Below are positions 1-9,524 of a stretch of 64,000 nt of DNA, piece after piece. Under the pieces are notes generated by a model, which saw only the letters and a program-made list of their open reading frames with translations, did no database searches and was not told where the DNA came from. The DNA is taken from assembly GCA_003152695.1 (NCBI GenBank), contig PMAT01000115.1, positions 68,310 through 132,309 on the forward strand, given 5' to 3'. The translations under genes and the position numbers were made by a program. The DNA comes from Acidobacteriaceae bacterium. GTDB taxonomy: Bacteria; Acidobacteriota; Terriglobia; Terriglobales; Acidobacteriaceae. Numbering within the stretch: the first letter of the stretch is position 1; each line of letters starts with the position of its first letter.

Positions 1-75
1 GGCAACGAGTTGAAGCACCGCTACAACATTCGCAGCACCGAGGACATTACCAGTTGCAGTACTTGTCACCGCTAG
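1..75 (+). CDS. actA: ActA, 3' end only (multihaem cytochrome c of alternative complex III)
   Basis: Partial gene cut by the left edge; 24 codons then TAG at 73-75. The last residues contain a CSTCHR sequence, a CxxCH haem c attachment motif. ActA is the pentahaem cytochrome c subunit of alternative complex III and normally sits directly before actB, which follows here after 23 bases. The assignment rests on the haem motif plus position; the rest of the protein lies outside the window. Confidence 0.75.
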   Translation, partial: GNELKHRYNIRSTEDITSCSTCHR

Positions 76-98
76 TCGCGTGGGGTGGACTGCGGTAG

Positions 99-3000
99 TT
101 GGACGAACGACCCTTTCCGGAAACCGACGAGAAGATGGAAGAAAAAGAGAGCCCGAACAAGTCTGAGGCAGTCTGTCCCAGCAAACTGGAGCTTGTCCAG
201 ATCCAAGACAAGCTGGCGCGCGCCAAGAGCGGTCCGCAGTATTGGCGGTGCCTGGAGGAACTGGCCCAGACCGACGGCTTCTATGAGATGTTGCACCGGG
301 AGTTCCCGCGGCAGGCATCGGTCTGGCCCGAGGGCGCCTCGCGCCGCGACTTCATGAAGCTGATGAGCGCCTCGCTGGCGTTGGCGGGACTGTCGGCGTG
401 CGTGAAACAGCCGCTGGAGCCCATCGTGCCTTACGTGCGGCAGCCGGAAGAAATTGTCCTGGGCAAGCCGCTCTTCTTCGCCAGCGCCATGCCGTTTGGC
501 GCGTATGCGACGCCGGTGCTGGTGGAGAGCCACGAAGGCCGGCCGACCAAGGTGGACGGAAATCCCGAGCATCCGGCCGGTCTGGGAGGAAGCGATGTTT
601 TCGCGCAGGCTTCCATCCTCGACATGTACGATCCCGACCGCTCGCAGATCATCACCTACCTGGGCGAAATGAATACCTGGAGCGGATTCACCACCACTCT
701 AAAGGGGGCGCTGAATTCGCAAAAGGCGGTGAAGGGAAGTGGCCTGCGGATTCTGAGCCACACCGTCGGCTCGCCCACCATGGCTTCGCTGATGGACCAG
801 GTGCAGGCAGCCTATCCCCAGTCGAAGTGGGTGCAGTATGAGCCGCTGAACCGCGACAACGTTCGCGCTGGGGCCAAGCTGGCGTTCGGCCAGTTCGTGG
901 AAACGCGCTACAACCTGGAGAAGGCCGACGTCATTCTGACCCTCGATGGCGACTTCCTTTCCAGCGGCTTCCCTGGATTCCTGTATTACGCCCGCTCGTT
1001 TGCAGCGCGTCGCAATCCTGATTTGAAAGAAAAGATGGCGCGCTTCTATGCCATTGAGAGCACGCCCACCAATACCGCGGGCAAAGCCGATCATCGGCTG
1101 CCAGTGCGCGCTTCGGAAGTGGAGCAACTGGCGCGGGCCATCGCCGCGGGAGTCGGCGCTGGCGGCGGAGCTTCGGCAAAACCCGAGCACCAGAAGTTTG
1201 TCGCCGCGCTGGTCAAAGATCTACAGGCGCACCGTGGCGCTGCGGTGGTGATTCCCGGCGACAACCAGCCGCCGGCGGTGCATGCACTGGCGCACGCCAT
1301 GAATCAAGCGCTGGGCGCGACCGGCAGCACCGTGACCTACAGCGATCCGGTCGAAGCCAAGCCGCAAGACCAGACCGCTGCGTTGAAGGAACTGGTTGGC
1401 GAAATGAACGCCGGCAAGGTGGACCTGCTGCTCATCATGGGAGTGAATCCGGTCTATGACGCCCCTGCGGATTTCGATTTCCTCGCCGCCATGAACAAGG
1501 TCCCGCTGCGCGTGCAACACAGCTTGTATCGCGACGAGACCAGCGAGCATGTTCACTGGCACATTAACGGCACGCATTATCTGGAAGAGTGGGGAGACGC
1601 CCGGGCCTTCGACGGAACCTATAGCATCGTGCAGCCGCTGATTGCCCCGCTTTACAACGGCAAGAGCGAGTACGAATTCATCGTTTCCCTGATCGGTTCC
1701 CCGGAGACCGCGGGCTACGACATCGTACGCAAGTACTGGCAGGGCAAGATGCCGGGTGGTGATTTCGAAGCCCAGTGGCGCAAAGCGCTGAACGATGGTT
1801 TCGTAGCCAACACGGCGCTGCCTGCGAAGGGCTTGTCCGCCAAGGGCGGGAACATCCCGGCGAGCAACAACAGCGGCAATGGCGAGGCGATGGAGGTCAT
1901 CTTCCGTCGCGACCCGATGATCTACGACGGCAGCCGGGCCAACAACGGCTGGCTACAGGAGACTCCGAAGCCGATCACCAACCTATGTTGGGACAACGCC
2001 GTTTTGATCAGCCCGAACACGGCCAAGAAGCAGGGGCTGGCAACCGGCGACATCATTGAGATCGATGTCAACGGACGCAAGCAGAAGGGGCCGATCTGGC
2101 CGCAGCCCGGACATCCCGACAATTCCATCACGGTATTCCTCGGCTATGGACGGACCAAGGCAGGCCGCGTCGGCAATAATGTCGGATTCGACTTCTATCA
2201 AATTCGCACCAGCGATGCGGCGTGGATGGCGACCGCCAAGATCAGCAAAGTCGGCGCGGGATATGGGTTCGCTCACCCGCAGGGCTTCCAGTACATCGAC
2301 CATTCCGACCTGCCCAAGGGTACCGAGCCGCTCAGCAACCGTCACATCATTCGCAAAGCGACCTTGCAGGATTTCATCAAGAACCCCAACTTTGCGCACG
2401 AAGGAATCGAGTCGCCTGGGCCGGAGATGACGCTCTACCCCAACTATCAGTACACCGAGCTGAAGTGGGGCATGACCATCGACATGAACTCGTGCATTGG
2501 CTGCAAAACCTGCATCGTAGCTTGCCAGGCGGAGAACAACATTCCCGTCGTCGGCAAGGAGCAGACGATGCGCGGCCGGCAGATGCAATGGTTGCGAGTG
2601 GATGTGTACTACGAAGGCGGCACCGAGAATCCGTCGGTTTACTACCAGCCGGTCCCTTGCCAACAGTGCGAGAACGCGCCTTGCGAAGTGGTTTGCCCCG
2701 TCGGCGCCACGGTGCACAGCACCGAAGGCCTGAACGACATGGTGTACAACCGCTGCGTCGGCACCCGGTATTGCTCTAATAATTGTCCGTACAAAGTGCG
2801 CCGCTTCAACTTCCTGCTGTTCCAGGACTTTGAAACTCCGCAGTTCAAGATGATGCGCAATCCCGAAGTCAGCGTGCGCAGCCGCGGCGTCATGGAGAAA
2901 TGCACCTACTGCGTGCAGCGCATTACGCACGGCCGCATTACCGCGGAGAAAGAAAACCGCAAGGTCCGCGACGGCGAAGTGATTACCGCCTGCCAACAGG

Positions 3001-3182
3001 CTTGTCCGGCGGGCGCCATCGTCTTTGGTGATTTGAACGATCCCAACAGCCGCGTGTCGAAGCTCAAGGCCCAGCAGCGCAATTACAACCTGCTGGAAGA
3101 CCTGAACACGCGTCCCCGCACCTCGTACATGGCGGTGGTGCAGAACCCGAACCCCGATCTTGAGCAGTCGGAGCCCAGTTAG
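99..3182 (+). CDS. actB: Alternative complex III iron-sulfur subunit ActB (molybdopterin-oxidoreductase-like/Fe-S fusion)
   Basis: 1027 residues, the size expected of ActB, which fuses a cofactor-free molybdopterin-oxidoreductase-like part to a four-cluster ferredoxin part. A twin-arginine motif (SRRDFMKLMS, about residues 81-90) precedes a short hydrophobic stretch ending in Cys101, so export by Tat and possible lipidation are likely. The C-terminal quarter (from about residue 796) carries cysteine groups CIGCKTC, CQQCENAPC, CVGTRYC and CTYC/CQQACP for [4Fe-4S] and [3Fe-4S] clusters. The complex oxidises menaquinol and passes electrons to cytochrome c or directly to the oxidase. Start: TTG at 99; an ATG at 135 is equally possible because no strong ribosome site separates them. 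Followed after two bases by actC. Confidence 0.93.
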   Translation: MDERPFPETDEKMEEKESPNKSEAVCPSKLELVQIQDKLARAKSGPQYWRCLEELAQTDGFYEMLHREFPRQASVWPEGASRRDFMKLMSASLALAGLSACVKQPLEPIVPYVRQPEEIVLGKPLFFASAMPFGAYATPVLVESHEGRPTKVDGNPEHPAGLGGSDVFAQASILDMYDPDRSQIITYLGEMNTWSGFTTTLKGALNSQKAVKGSGLRILSHTVGSPTMASLMDQVQAAYPQSKWVQYEPLNRDNVRAGAKLAFGQFVETRYNLEKADVILTLDGDFLSSGFPGFLYYARSFAARRNPDLKEKMARFYAIESTPTNTAGKADHRLPVRASEVEQLARAIAAGVGAGGGASAKPEHQKFVAALVKDLQAHRGAAVVIPGDNQPPAVHALAHAMNQALGATGSTVTYSDPVEAKPQDQTAALKELVGEMNAGKVDLLLIMGVNPVYDAPADFDFLAAMNKVPLRVQHSLYRDETSEHVHWHINGTHYLEEWGDARAFDGTYSIVQPLIAPLYNGKSEYEFIVSLIGSPETAGYDIVRKYWQGKMPGGDFEAQWRKALNDGFVANTALPAKGLSAKGGNIPASNNSGNGEAMEVIFRRDPMIYDGSRANNGWLQETPKPITNLCWDNAVLISPNTAKKQGLATGDIIEIDVNGRKQKGPIWPQPGHPDNSITVFLGYGRTKAGRVGNNVGFDFYQIRTSDAAWMATAKISKVGAGYGFAHPQGFQYIDHSDLPKGTEPLSNRHIIRKATLQDFIKNPNFAHEGIESPGPEMTLYPNYQYTELKWGMTIDMNSCIGCKTCIVACQAENNIPVVGKEQTMRGRQMQWLRVDVYYEGGTENPSVYYQPVPCQQCENAPCEVVCPVGATVHSTEGLNDMVYNRCVGTRYCSNNCPYKVRRFNFLLFQDFETPQFKMMRNPEVSVRSRGVMEKCTYCVQRITHGRITAEKENRKVRDGEVITACQQACPAGAIVFGDLNDPNSRVSKLKAQQRNYNLLEDLNTRPRTSYMAVVQNPNPDLEQSEPS

Positions 3183-3184
3183 CA

Positions 3185-4579
3185 ATGCAGCAGGGACCAG
3201 AGGAAAATACGGTTTTGATGGACGTGCCCTGGCCGGAGGAGCCACCGGTATTAGGGCCGGGGCAGACCTTCGGTTCGATGACCGATACCATTGCCGATGC
3301 CGTGCTGACCCGTCCCATCGGCTTGGGCTGGCTGGCGGGCCTGGCCATCGGCATGGGCCTGGTCGCGATCCTGATGGCGGCGGTCACCTACCTGTTCCTC
3401 ATTGGCGTCGGAATCTGGGGCATCAACATACCGATAGGTTGGGGCTTCGCCATCATCAACTTCGTCTGGTGGATCGGTATCGGCCACGCCGGCACGCTGA
3501 TTTCGGCCATTCTGCTGCTGTTGAAGCAGACCTGGCGCAATTCCATCAACCGCTTCGCCGAAGCCATGACGCTGTTTGCGGTGGCTTGCGCCGGCATGTT
3601 CCCGCTATTGCACATGGGCCGTCCTTGGCTGGCTTACTGGATGTTCCCTTACCCCAGCAGCATGGGCGTGTGGCCGCAATTCCGCAGTCCGCTGGTGTGG
3701 GACGTCTTCGCGGTTTCGACCTACGCCACCATCTCGGCGGTGTTCTGGTACGTCGGCCTGGTCCCGGATTTTGCGACCATGCGCGAAAAGGCCAGCCATC
3801 CTCTGACCAAAAAAGTTTACGGAATGCTGGGTCTGGGCTGGCGTGGTTCGGCCCGGCATTGGAAGCGTTACGAGGCGCTGTATATCCTGCTCGCCGGTAT
3901 TGCGACTCCCCTGGTGCTCTCGGTGCACACCGTGGTCAGCTTCGATTTTGCCATCTCCATCGTTCCCGGCTGGCATACCACCATCTTCCCGCCCTACTTT
4001 GTTGCAGGCGCAATTTATTCGGGCTTTGCCATGGTGCTGGTGCTGGCGATTCCCATCCGGCACTACTATCACCTCGAGTCCATGATCACCATGCGCCACT
4101 TGCAGAATGCGGCCAAGATCATGCTGGCTACCGGGTTGATCGTTGCCTACGGTTATTTCTTCGAGGCCTTCATGGCTTTCTACAGCGGTTCGACTTACGA
4201 ACGCTTCATGATGCAGAACCGCTGGTTCGGTCCCTATGCGGTGTTCTACTGGACGCTGATTCTCTTCAACCTGGTCATACCCCAGGTCCTTTGGGCGCCG
4301 AAGATTCGCGCCAACACCAGATGGCTTTTCCTGATCTCATTGGTGATTCTGGTAGGCATGTGGCTGGAGCGCTTCATCATCATCGTGACCAGCCTCAGTC
4401 GCGACTTCCTGCCTTCGTCGTGGGGGCATTACGTGGCTACGCGCTGGGACTACGCGGTGTTTTTCGGCACCATCGGATTCTTTACCGCGGCCATCTTTAT
4501 CTTCATTCGCATCATGCCGGCCATTTCGATCTTCGAAATGCGCACGCTGCTGCCTGAGGCGGAGGTGAAAGCGAAATGA
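3185..4579 (+). CDS. actC: Alternative complex III membrane subunit ActC (NrfD/PsrC family)
   Basis: 464 residues with about ten hydrophobic helices, typical of NrfD/PsrC-type quinol-binding membrane subunits. ActC and ActF are the two such subunits of alternative complex III and hold the quinol site. The N-terminal part (PWPEEPPVLGPG) is cytoplasmic-looking and proline rich, as in other ActC proteins. The stop overlaps the start of actD (ATGA), so the two are translationally coupled. Confidence 0.93.
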   Translation: MQQGPEENTVLMDVPWPEEPPVLGPGQTFGSMTDTIADAVLTRPIGLGWLAGLAIGMGLVAILMAAVTYLFLIGVGIWGINIPIGWGFAIINFVWWIGIGHAGTLISAILLLLKQTWRNSINRFAEAMTLFAVACAGMFPLLHMGRPWLAYWMFPYPSSMGVWPQFRSPLVWDVFAVSTYATISAVFWYVGLVPDFATMREKASHPLTKKVYGMLGLGWRGSARHWKRYEALYILLAGIATPLVLSVHTVVSFDFAISIVPGWHTTIFPPYFVAGAIYSGFAMVLVLAIPIRHYYHLESMITMRHLQNAAKIMLATGLIVAYGYFFEAFMAFYSGSTYERFMMQNRWFGPYAVFYWTLILFNLVIPQVLWAPKIRANTRWLFLISLVILVGMWLERFIIIVTSLSRDFLPSSWGHYVATRWDYAVFFGTIGFFTAAIFIFIRIMPAISIFEMRTLLPEAEVKAK

Positions 4580-5124
4580 GCCACGCCCCGCTCTCACCGG
4601 CAATCTACGGCATTCTGGCCGAGTTCGATTCGCCCACCGATCTGGTCTATGCGACCAAAGCCGCCTATGCGGCTGGGTATCGCAAGATGGACGCGTACAG
4701 CCCGTTTCCCATCGAAGAAGCCAGCGAGGCTCTCGGCTTCCACAAGAGCCGCGTGCCGCTGATCGTCTTGCTGGGCGGACTGCTGGGTGGGCTTTCGGGC
4801 TTCGGCCTCCAGTACTGGATCAACGTGATTTCCTATCCGCTCAACATCGGCGGGAAACCATATAACTCCTGGCCGGCGTTTATTGTTCCGACTTTCGAAA
4901 TGACTATTCTGTTCGCCGGACTTGCGGGCGTCTTCGGCATGTTCGCCTTAAACGGCCTGCCCATGCCGTATCACCCGCTGTTCAACGTTGACCGCTTTTC
5001 CGCCGTCACTCGCGACAAATTTTTCCTGTGCGTGGAAGCCGCCGATCCCAAGTTCGATGTGGTGGACACGCAGCGCTTCATGGAAAGCCTGAAGCCGCTG
5101 TCGATCTCGGAGGTGCCCCATTAA
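4576..5124 (+). CDS. actD: Alternative complex III subunit ActD (DUF3341)
   Basis: 182 residues, DUF3341 family. It has a soluble N-terminal part with a [20 protein letters not shown] segment characteristic of ActD, then two transmembrane helices (about residues 58-80 and 100-125). ActD is a peripheral/membrane scaffold subunit of alternative complex III. Starts within the actC stop (ATGA); its own stop overlaps the proposed non-standard start of actE. Confidence 0.92.
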   Translation: MSHAPLSPAIYGILAEFDSPTDLVYATKAAYAAGYRKMDAYSPFPIEEASEALGFHKSRVPLIVLLGGLLGGLSGFGLQYWINVISYPLNIGGKPYNSWPAFIVPTFEMTILFAGLAGVFGMFALNGLPMPYHPLFNVDRFSAVTRDKFFLCVEAADPKFDVVDTQRFMESLKPLSISEVPH

Positions 5125-5872
5125 ATCGTCAGCAAAATTTGACGTCCGGGCATCGACCGCAGCTCCGCGCTCCAGAAACAACCAGCGCAGCTCCCGCAAA
5201 GCAGCGGTTTACATCCTGCTGGCAGCGGCATTGCTGTTGCTCTCAGGCTGCCGCGAAGACATGCAGAACCAGCCCTACTACCGCCCGCTGCGCGAGAACG
5301 ATTTCTACGCCGATAAGCGCTCGGCGCGGCCCATTATCCAGGGCACGGTGGCGCGTGGGCATCTAGATGCCGACACCTACTTCTACACCGGCAAGATCGG
5401 CAGCAACGATGGCGATTACATGCCTTTTCCGGTGACCGCCGAGGTGATGGCGCGCGGACAGCAGCGCTTCAACATCTACTGCGCGCCCTGCCACTCGGAG
5501 CTGGGCGACGGCAACGGCATGATCGTGCAGCGTGGTTTCAAGCACCCGCCTTCGTACAATACCGAGCGTCTGCGGAAGGCCCCGATCGGCTATTTCTTTG
5601 ACGTCATGACCAACGGCTTTGGCGCCATGCCCGACTACGCTGAACAAGTTCCACCGCAGGACCGCTGGGCCATCGCGGCGTACATACGGGCCTTGCAGTT
5701 AAGCCAGCACGCCAGCGAATCCGATGTTGCATCCGGTGAGCCGATCGCCAAACAGCCGCCGCCCGGCGTTATGGTTTCGCCGCCCTTTGACACGCAAGGG
5801 GCCACCACCGCGGTGTCGGCGCCGCCAAAGCCGAATTCGGCTCCGGCCAACGGAGGCGAAGCAAAACCATGA
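5120..5872 (+). CDS. actE: Alternative complex III monohaem cytochrome c lipoprotein ActE, apparent ATT start
   Basis: Monohaem cytochrome c with CAPCH ([12 protein letters not shown]) and a downstream [11 protein letters not shown] segment supplying the methionine ligand region. The hydrophobic stretch [15 protein letters not shown] is a lipoprotein signal with a lipobox Cys. The first conventional in-frame start codon is a TTG at 5231, inside that signal, which would destroy it. Upstream the frame stays open to an ATT at 5120, preceded five bases earlier by a perfect GGAGGT and overlapping the actD stop (ATTAA). I therefore annotate ATT 5120, giving 250 residues; the function call does not depend on this. 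actF starts within its stop. Confidence 0.85.
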   Translation: MKSSAKFDVRASTAAPRSRNNQRSSRKAAVYILLAAALLLLSGCREDMQNQPYYRPLRENDFYADKRSARPIIQGTVARGHLDADTYFYTGKIGSNDGDYMPFPVTAEVMARGQQRFNIYCAPCHSELGDGNGMIVQRGFKHPPSYNTERLRKAPIGYFFDVMTNGFGAMPDYAEQVPPQDRWAIAAYIRALQLSQHASESDVASGEPIAKQPPPGVMVSPPFDTQGATTAVSAPPKPNSAPANGGEAKP

Positions 5873-7086
5873 GCAGAGAGATTCCACAAATCGGGCCCGC
5901 CGACTACGCCGTCCCCGCCGCGGCGGCGCAGTGGCAGAAGCGCTGGCTGATTGTCGGCGTGGTGGGCGCTGCCTTGTGCGTCATCGGCGCAGTTATCTCG
6001 CGAGATCAGTTGGACCAGGTCCTGCGCGGTTATCTGATCGCCTACATTTTCTGGCTGGGTCTCAGCCTCGGCTGCCTGGCGTTGCTGATGGTGCAATATC
6101 TTTCCGGTGGACTGTGGGGCTTGGTGCTGCGCCGGGTATTCGAAGCCGCCAGCAAAGGCCTTCCCCTGATGTTCGTGTTGTTTCTGCCGATCCTGTTCGG
6201 ACGGCACCACCTCTACGCCTGGATGAACGACCCGAGTCTGACCGCGCGCAACAGTTGGTACCTGCACACGTCAGGCTTCGGCGGCTGGATCGCTCGCTGG
6301 ATTCTCTACTTCGCCATTTGGGGAGGGCTGGCCTTAATCCTGGTTCGCCGTGGCAATACACAGGACTATCCGCAGCCGGCGGGCACGTGGCTGCGCATCC
6401 AGGGGATTAGCGGTCTGGGGCTGGTGCTGTATTCCTTGACGGTCTCATTCGCGGTGGTGGACTGGATCATGTCGCTCGATCCCCACTGGGGCTCGACCAT
6501 CTACGGGCTCATCTTCCTGGCCGGGCAAGGTTTGTCGGCGCTGGCGTTTGGCATTGTGATGCTCACGCTGTTTACCCGTTACAGCCCGTTTCGCGAAATC
6601 ATCAAGCCGATGCAGTTCCACGATATCGGCAAACTGATGCTGGCGTTCGTGATGTTGTTCGCCTACTTCTCGTTTTCGCAGTGGCTCATTATTTGGGCGG
6701 GCAATCTGCCCGAGGAGATTGGCTGGTACCTGGACCGCATACGCGGGGGATGGGGCGTGGTGGCGCTGATCATCATCCTGTTCCACTTTGCGCTGCCCTT
6801 TGCGCTGCTGCTGTCGCGCGAGCGCAAACGCGCGGGCAGTCGCCTGATTGGGCTGGCCGTGTTTCTGATGTTCATGCGGGTGGTGGACATTTACTGGTAC
6901 GTGGTGCCCAACTTCGCCCACGAACAGGGACACTTTTATCTCAGCATTTGGTACGTCGTGGCGCCGCTCGCCGTGGGCGGATTGTGGCTGAGCTTCTTCT
7001 TCTACAACCTGCGGGACCGGCCATTGTTGCCGCTCTATGAGCCGCAGATACCGAGCCTGTTGCACCAGAGGTCCCATGGCCACTGA
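5869..7086 (+). CDS. actF: Alternative complex III membrane subunit ActF (NrfD-like)
   Basis: 405 residues with about ten transmembrane segments; second NrfD-type subunit of alternative complex III, paralogous to ActC. The ATG overlaps the actE stop (ATGA). The conserved loop around [13 protein letters not shown] and the [15 protein letters not shown] segment are typical of ActF. It acts in the cytoplasmic membrane in quinol oxidation. Confidence 0.92.
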   Translation: MSREIPQIGPADYAVPAAAAQWQKRWLIVGVVGAALCVIGAVISRDQLDQVLRGYLIAYIFWLGLSLGCLALLMVQYLSGGLWGLVLRRVFEAASKGLPLMFVLFLPILFGRHHLYAWMNDPSLTARNSWYLHTSGFGGWIARWILYFAIWGGLALILVRRGNTQDYPQPAGTWLRIQGISGLGLVLYSLTVSFAVVDWIMSLDPHWGSTIYGLIFLAGQGLSALAFGIVMLTLFTRYSPFREIIKPMQFHDIGKLMLAFVMLFAYFSFSQWLIIWAGNLPEEIGWYLDRIRGGWGVVALIIILFHFALPFALLLSRERKRAGSRLIGLAVFLMFMRVVDIYWYVVPNFAHEQGHFYLSIWYVVAPLAVGGLWLSFFFYNLRDRPLLPLYEPQIPSLLHQRSHGH

Positions 7087-7588
7087 AAATTCCAAATACG
7101 ATCCCTTGCGGAATCCCGAGGTCGATTACGAGCGCGCCGACTTAAGTGCGCGCGGAATCGTGCTGTTCCTGGTCGGACTGCTGGTGGCCGGGGTTTTTAT
7201 CGAGCTGGTTCTGTGGGGAATGTTCCGCTTCATGGCCAAGAGCGATGTCCTGTTTCCGCAAGCCCAGGCCAATCCGATGATGAGCGCGCAAAAACTTCCG
7301 CCCGCGCCTACTCCCCAGTCGCCGCTGCAAAACCGTCCGCCCGTGGACGTCATGATCTTCCCGGAGCCGCGGCTGCAAACCGGCGATGCGGCTGACATGG
7401 AAAAGTTCTTGGCTTCGGAGCAAGCGGCGCTCGATCCGCCGCAGCCATTCATGGACCAGAGCGGGGTGGTCCACATTCCCGTTTCGCAAGCCATGAAGCT
7501 GATCGAGGAACGAGGTTTGCCGGTGCGTCCGAATGCGCCGCCGCCGGAGCTCAACACGCAAACCGAAGCGGGTAACCCGAAGAAATAA
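7076..7588 (+). CDS. Single-span membrane protein of the act-cox operon, unknown function
   Basis: 170 residues from the ATG at 7076 (AGAGG six bases upstream), overlapping actF by 11 bases. One transmembrane helix near residues 23-45 (GIVLFLVGLLVAGVFIELVL), then a proline-rich extracytoplasmic tail with a segment VHIPVSQAMKLIEERGLPVR near the end. No catalytic motif seen. Position between actF and the SCO chaperone suggests an accessory or assembly factor for alternative complex III or the oxidase; that role is inference only. A longer upstream start at 7037 lies inside actF and has no ribosome site. Confidence 0.75.
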   Translation: MATENSKYDPLRNPEVDYERADLSARGIVLFLVGLLVAGVFIELVLWGMFRFMAKSDVLFPQAQANPMMSAQKLPPAPTPQSPLQNRPPVDVMIFPEPRLQTGDAADMEKFLASEQAALDPPQPFMDQSGVVHIPVSQAMKLIEERGLPVRPNAPPPELNTQTEAGNPKK

Positions 7589-7621
7589 CATGCGCTCGGC
7601 GCAGGAATTGGATTTAAAGCT

Positions 7622-8506
7622 GTGAAACGTTGGTTGCAGGAAATCTCGAAAGGATTGGCAATTCTGCTGACAGCGGGCGCCTTCGCCGTTGCCCAGCCGC
7701 CTTCTTCTTTCCAGGACAAGGGCGCGGGTGCCGCCTCCCAGGTCAGCCCAGCCGACTTGTCGAACATTGGGATCGAGCAGCGGCTCGATCAGCAGGTGCC
7801 GCTCGATCTGCAGTTTAAAGACGAAACGGGAAAGACCGTGCAACTCGGCGACTACTTCAAGTCGGGCCGGCCGGTCCTTTTGAACCTGGTGTACTACACC
7901 TGCCCCATGTTGTGCGGAGAGGAACTGGCGGGCGAGGCCAGCGCGCTCGGCGTATTGCGATTTACTCCGGGAAATGAATACGAAGTGGTATCGGTGAGTT
8001 TCAACCCAGACGAGACGCCCAAAGATGCGGCCGAGAAAAAGCAGGTTTACGTCGCGCGTATGAATGAGCATCGGGAGCACAAGACCAACGGCGAGGGCTG
8101 GCATTTCCTTACCGGTCAGCAGCCCGAGATCAAACAACTGGCGGACGCGATGGGCTTCCACTACCGCCGCGACGCGAGCACCGGGCAGTTCATTCACGCC
8201 GCCGGAATCATGATCGTGACCCCGAGCGGCAAGATCGCCCAGTACTACTACGGAGTTGAATTCTCCCCGAAGGACATTCGCCTCGGCCTGATCGAGGCTT
8301 CGCGCGACAAGATTGGCACCCTGGTCGACCAGGTGACGCTGTATTGCTACCACTATGATCCCAAGACTGGACGATACGGCGCGGTGGTCACCAACATTAT
8401 GCGGCTGGCAGGGGCCGCGACCATGCTGATTCTGGGCGGCTTTCTCCTCGTGATGTTCCGGCGGGAGTCGCACGACAACAAGAACGGAACAGGACGGGCC
8501 CGATAG
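7622..8506 (+). CDS. SCO1/SenC-family copper chaperone for cytochrome c oxidase
   Basis: 294 residues from GTG 7622. N-terminal signal/anchor (GLAILLTAGAFAVAQ), a thioredoxin-like SCO fold with the copper-binding CPMLC motif (YTCPMLCGEEL, about residues 95-105) and a distal His in QFIHAAGIMI. A second transmembrane helix (AGAATMLILGGFLLVMF) lies near the C terminus. SCO proteins load or reduce the binuclear CuA site of oxidase subunit II, which is the next gene two bases downstream. Confidence 0.93.
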   Translation: MKRWLQEISKGLAILLTAGAFAVAQPPSSFQDKGAGAASQVSPADLSNIGIEQRLDQQVPLDLQFKDETGKTVQLGDYFKSGRPVLLNLVYYTCPMLCGEELAGEASALGVLRFTPGNEYEVVSVSFNPDETPKDAAEKKQVYVARMNEHREHKTNGEGWHFLTGQQPEIKQLADAMGFHYRRDASTGQFIHAAGIMIVTPSGKIAQYYYGVEFSPKDIRLGLIEASRDKIGTLVDQVTLYCYHYDPKTGRYGAVVTNIMRLAGAATMLILGGFLLVMFRRESHDNKNGTGRAR

Positions 8507-8508
8507 AT

Positions 8509-9501
8509 ATGTGGAAGAACTTCCCACTTTTTCCGGAGCGTGCCTCGGCGCTGGCTTGGCAGGTGGACGGCCTTTATTTTCTGCTGATCGCGGTATCGGC
8601 GTTTTTCACGCTGCTGATTTTTGCAGCGATCTTCTACTTCGCGGTCAAATATCGCCGTTCGGTCCATCCCCATGCGGTGCAGATTGAAGGCTCGTTGCCG
8701 CTGGAATTGGCATGGACGCTGATTCCTCTGGGAATCTGCATGATCTTCTTCGCCTGGGGTTCGCTGATCTACTTCCAGGAGGCCCGCCCCCCGAAGGATG
8801 CGATGGAGGTTTACGTCGTAGCCAAACAGTGGATGTGGAAGTTTGAGTACGAGAACGGACAGCGCGACATCAACCAGCTGCACCTGCCAGTTGGCCGCGA
8901 CGTCAAGATGATCATGAGTTCACAGGACACGATCCACAGCTTCTTCGTGCCGGCTTTCCGTATCAAGGCTGACGTGCTTCCCGGACGATTTACCACGACC
9001 TGGTTCCGTCCCACCAAGGTTGGAACGTATCACCTGTTCTGTTCGCAATATTGCGGCACGAACCACTCTGCCATGATCGGTGAGGTGATTGTGATGGACC
9101 CCGTCGCCTACCAGGCGTGGATGAGCGGCGGTGCGGGTGGCTCCTCGGGGACACTGGCCGCCAACGGGCAGCAGCTTTTCCAGCAACTGGGATGCGCGAC
9201 CTGCCATCGCGCTGATACTCAAGGACGCGGTCCCAACTTGGTTGGCCTGTTCAGTAAGCCGGTGCTGCTGGACGACGGACGCACAGTGATGGCCGACGAG
9301 AACTATATTCGCGAGTCCATTCTCAATCCCGGCGCCAAGATCGTTTCGGGTTTCAAGCCCATCATGCCCACGTTTCAGGGGCAGGTTTCGGAAGAGAACC
9401 TGATGGCGCTTGTGGCCTACGTCAAATCGCTGGCGCAAACGCAGCCGCAGGGAGGGGCGAACGATGTTTCGTCCGCTCCGAATACGTCGAACGTGCAATG
9501 A
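8509..9501 (+). CDS. ctaC: Cytochrome c oxidase subunit II with fused cytochrome c (caa3 type)
   Basis: 330 residues: two N-terminal transmembrane helices, a cupredoxin domain with the CuA ligands (FCSQYCGTNHSAMIG) and a C-terminal cytochrome c domain with GCATCHRAD (about residue 228) and the methionine region FKPIMPTFQG. The covalent cytochrome marks it as a caa3-type oxidase subunit, which can take electrons directly from alternative complex III encoded just upstream. Starts two bases after the SCO gene stop. Confidence 0.95.
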   Translation: MWKNFPLFPERASALAWQVDGLYFLLIAVSAFFTLLIFAAIFYFAVKYRRSVHPHAVQIEGSLPLELAWTLIPLGICMIFFAWGSLIYFQEARPPKDAMEVYVVAKQWMWKFEYENGQRDINQLHLPVGRDVKMIMSSQDTIHSFFVPAFRIKADVLPGRFTTTWFRPTKVGTYHLFCSQYCGTNHSAMIGEVIVMDPVAYQAWMSGGAGGSSGTLAANGQQLFQQLGCATCHRADTQGRGPNLVGLFSKPVLLDDGRTVMADENYIRESILNPGAKIVSGFKPIMPTFQGQVSEENLMALVAYVKSLAQTQPQGGANDVSSAPNTSNVQ

Positions 9502-9524
9502 GGAATTAGACCTAAAGGTGTGAC

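Noticed and set aside
1983..3245. 420-residue minus-strand frame inside actB
   Set aside because: Antisense shadow of a high-GC gene; no family motifs, and actB is certain.
5231..5872. actE starting at TTG 5231
   Set aside because: It would begin within the hydrophobic core of the lipoprotein signal, leaving only six residues before the lipobox Cys.
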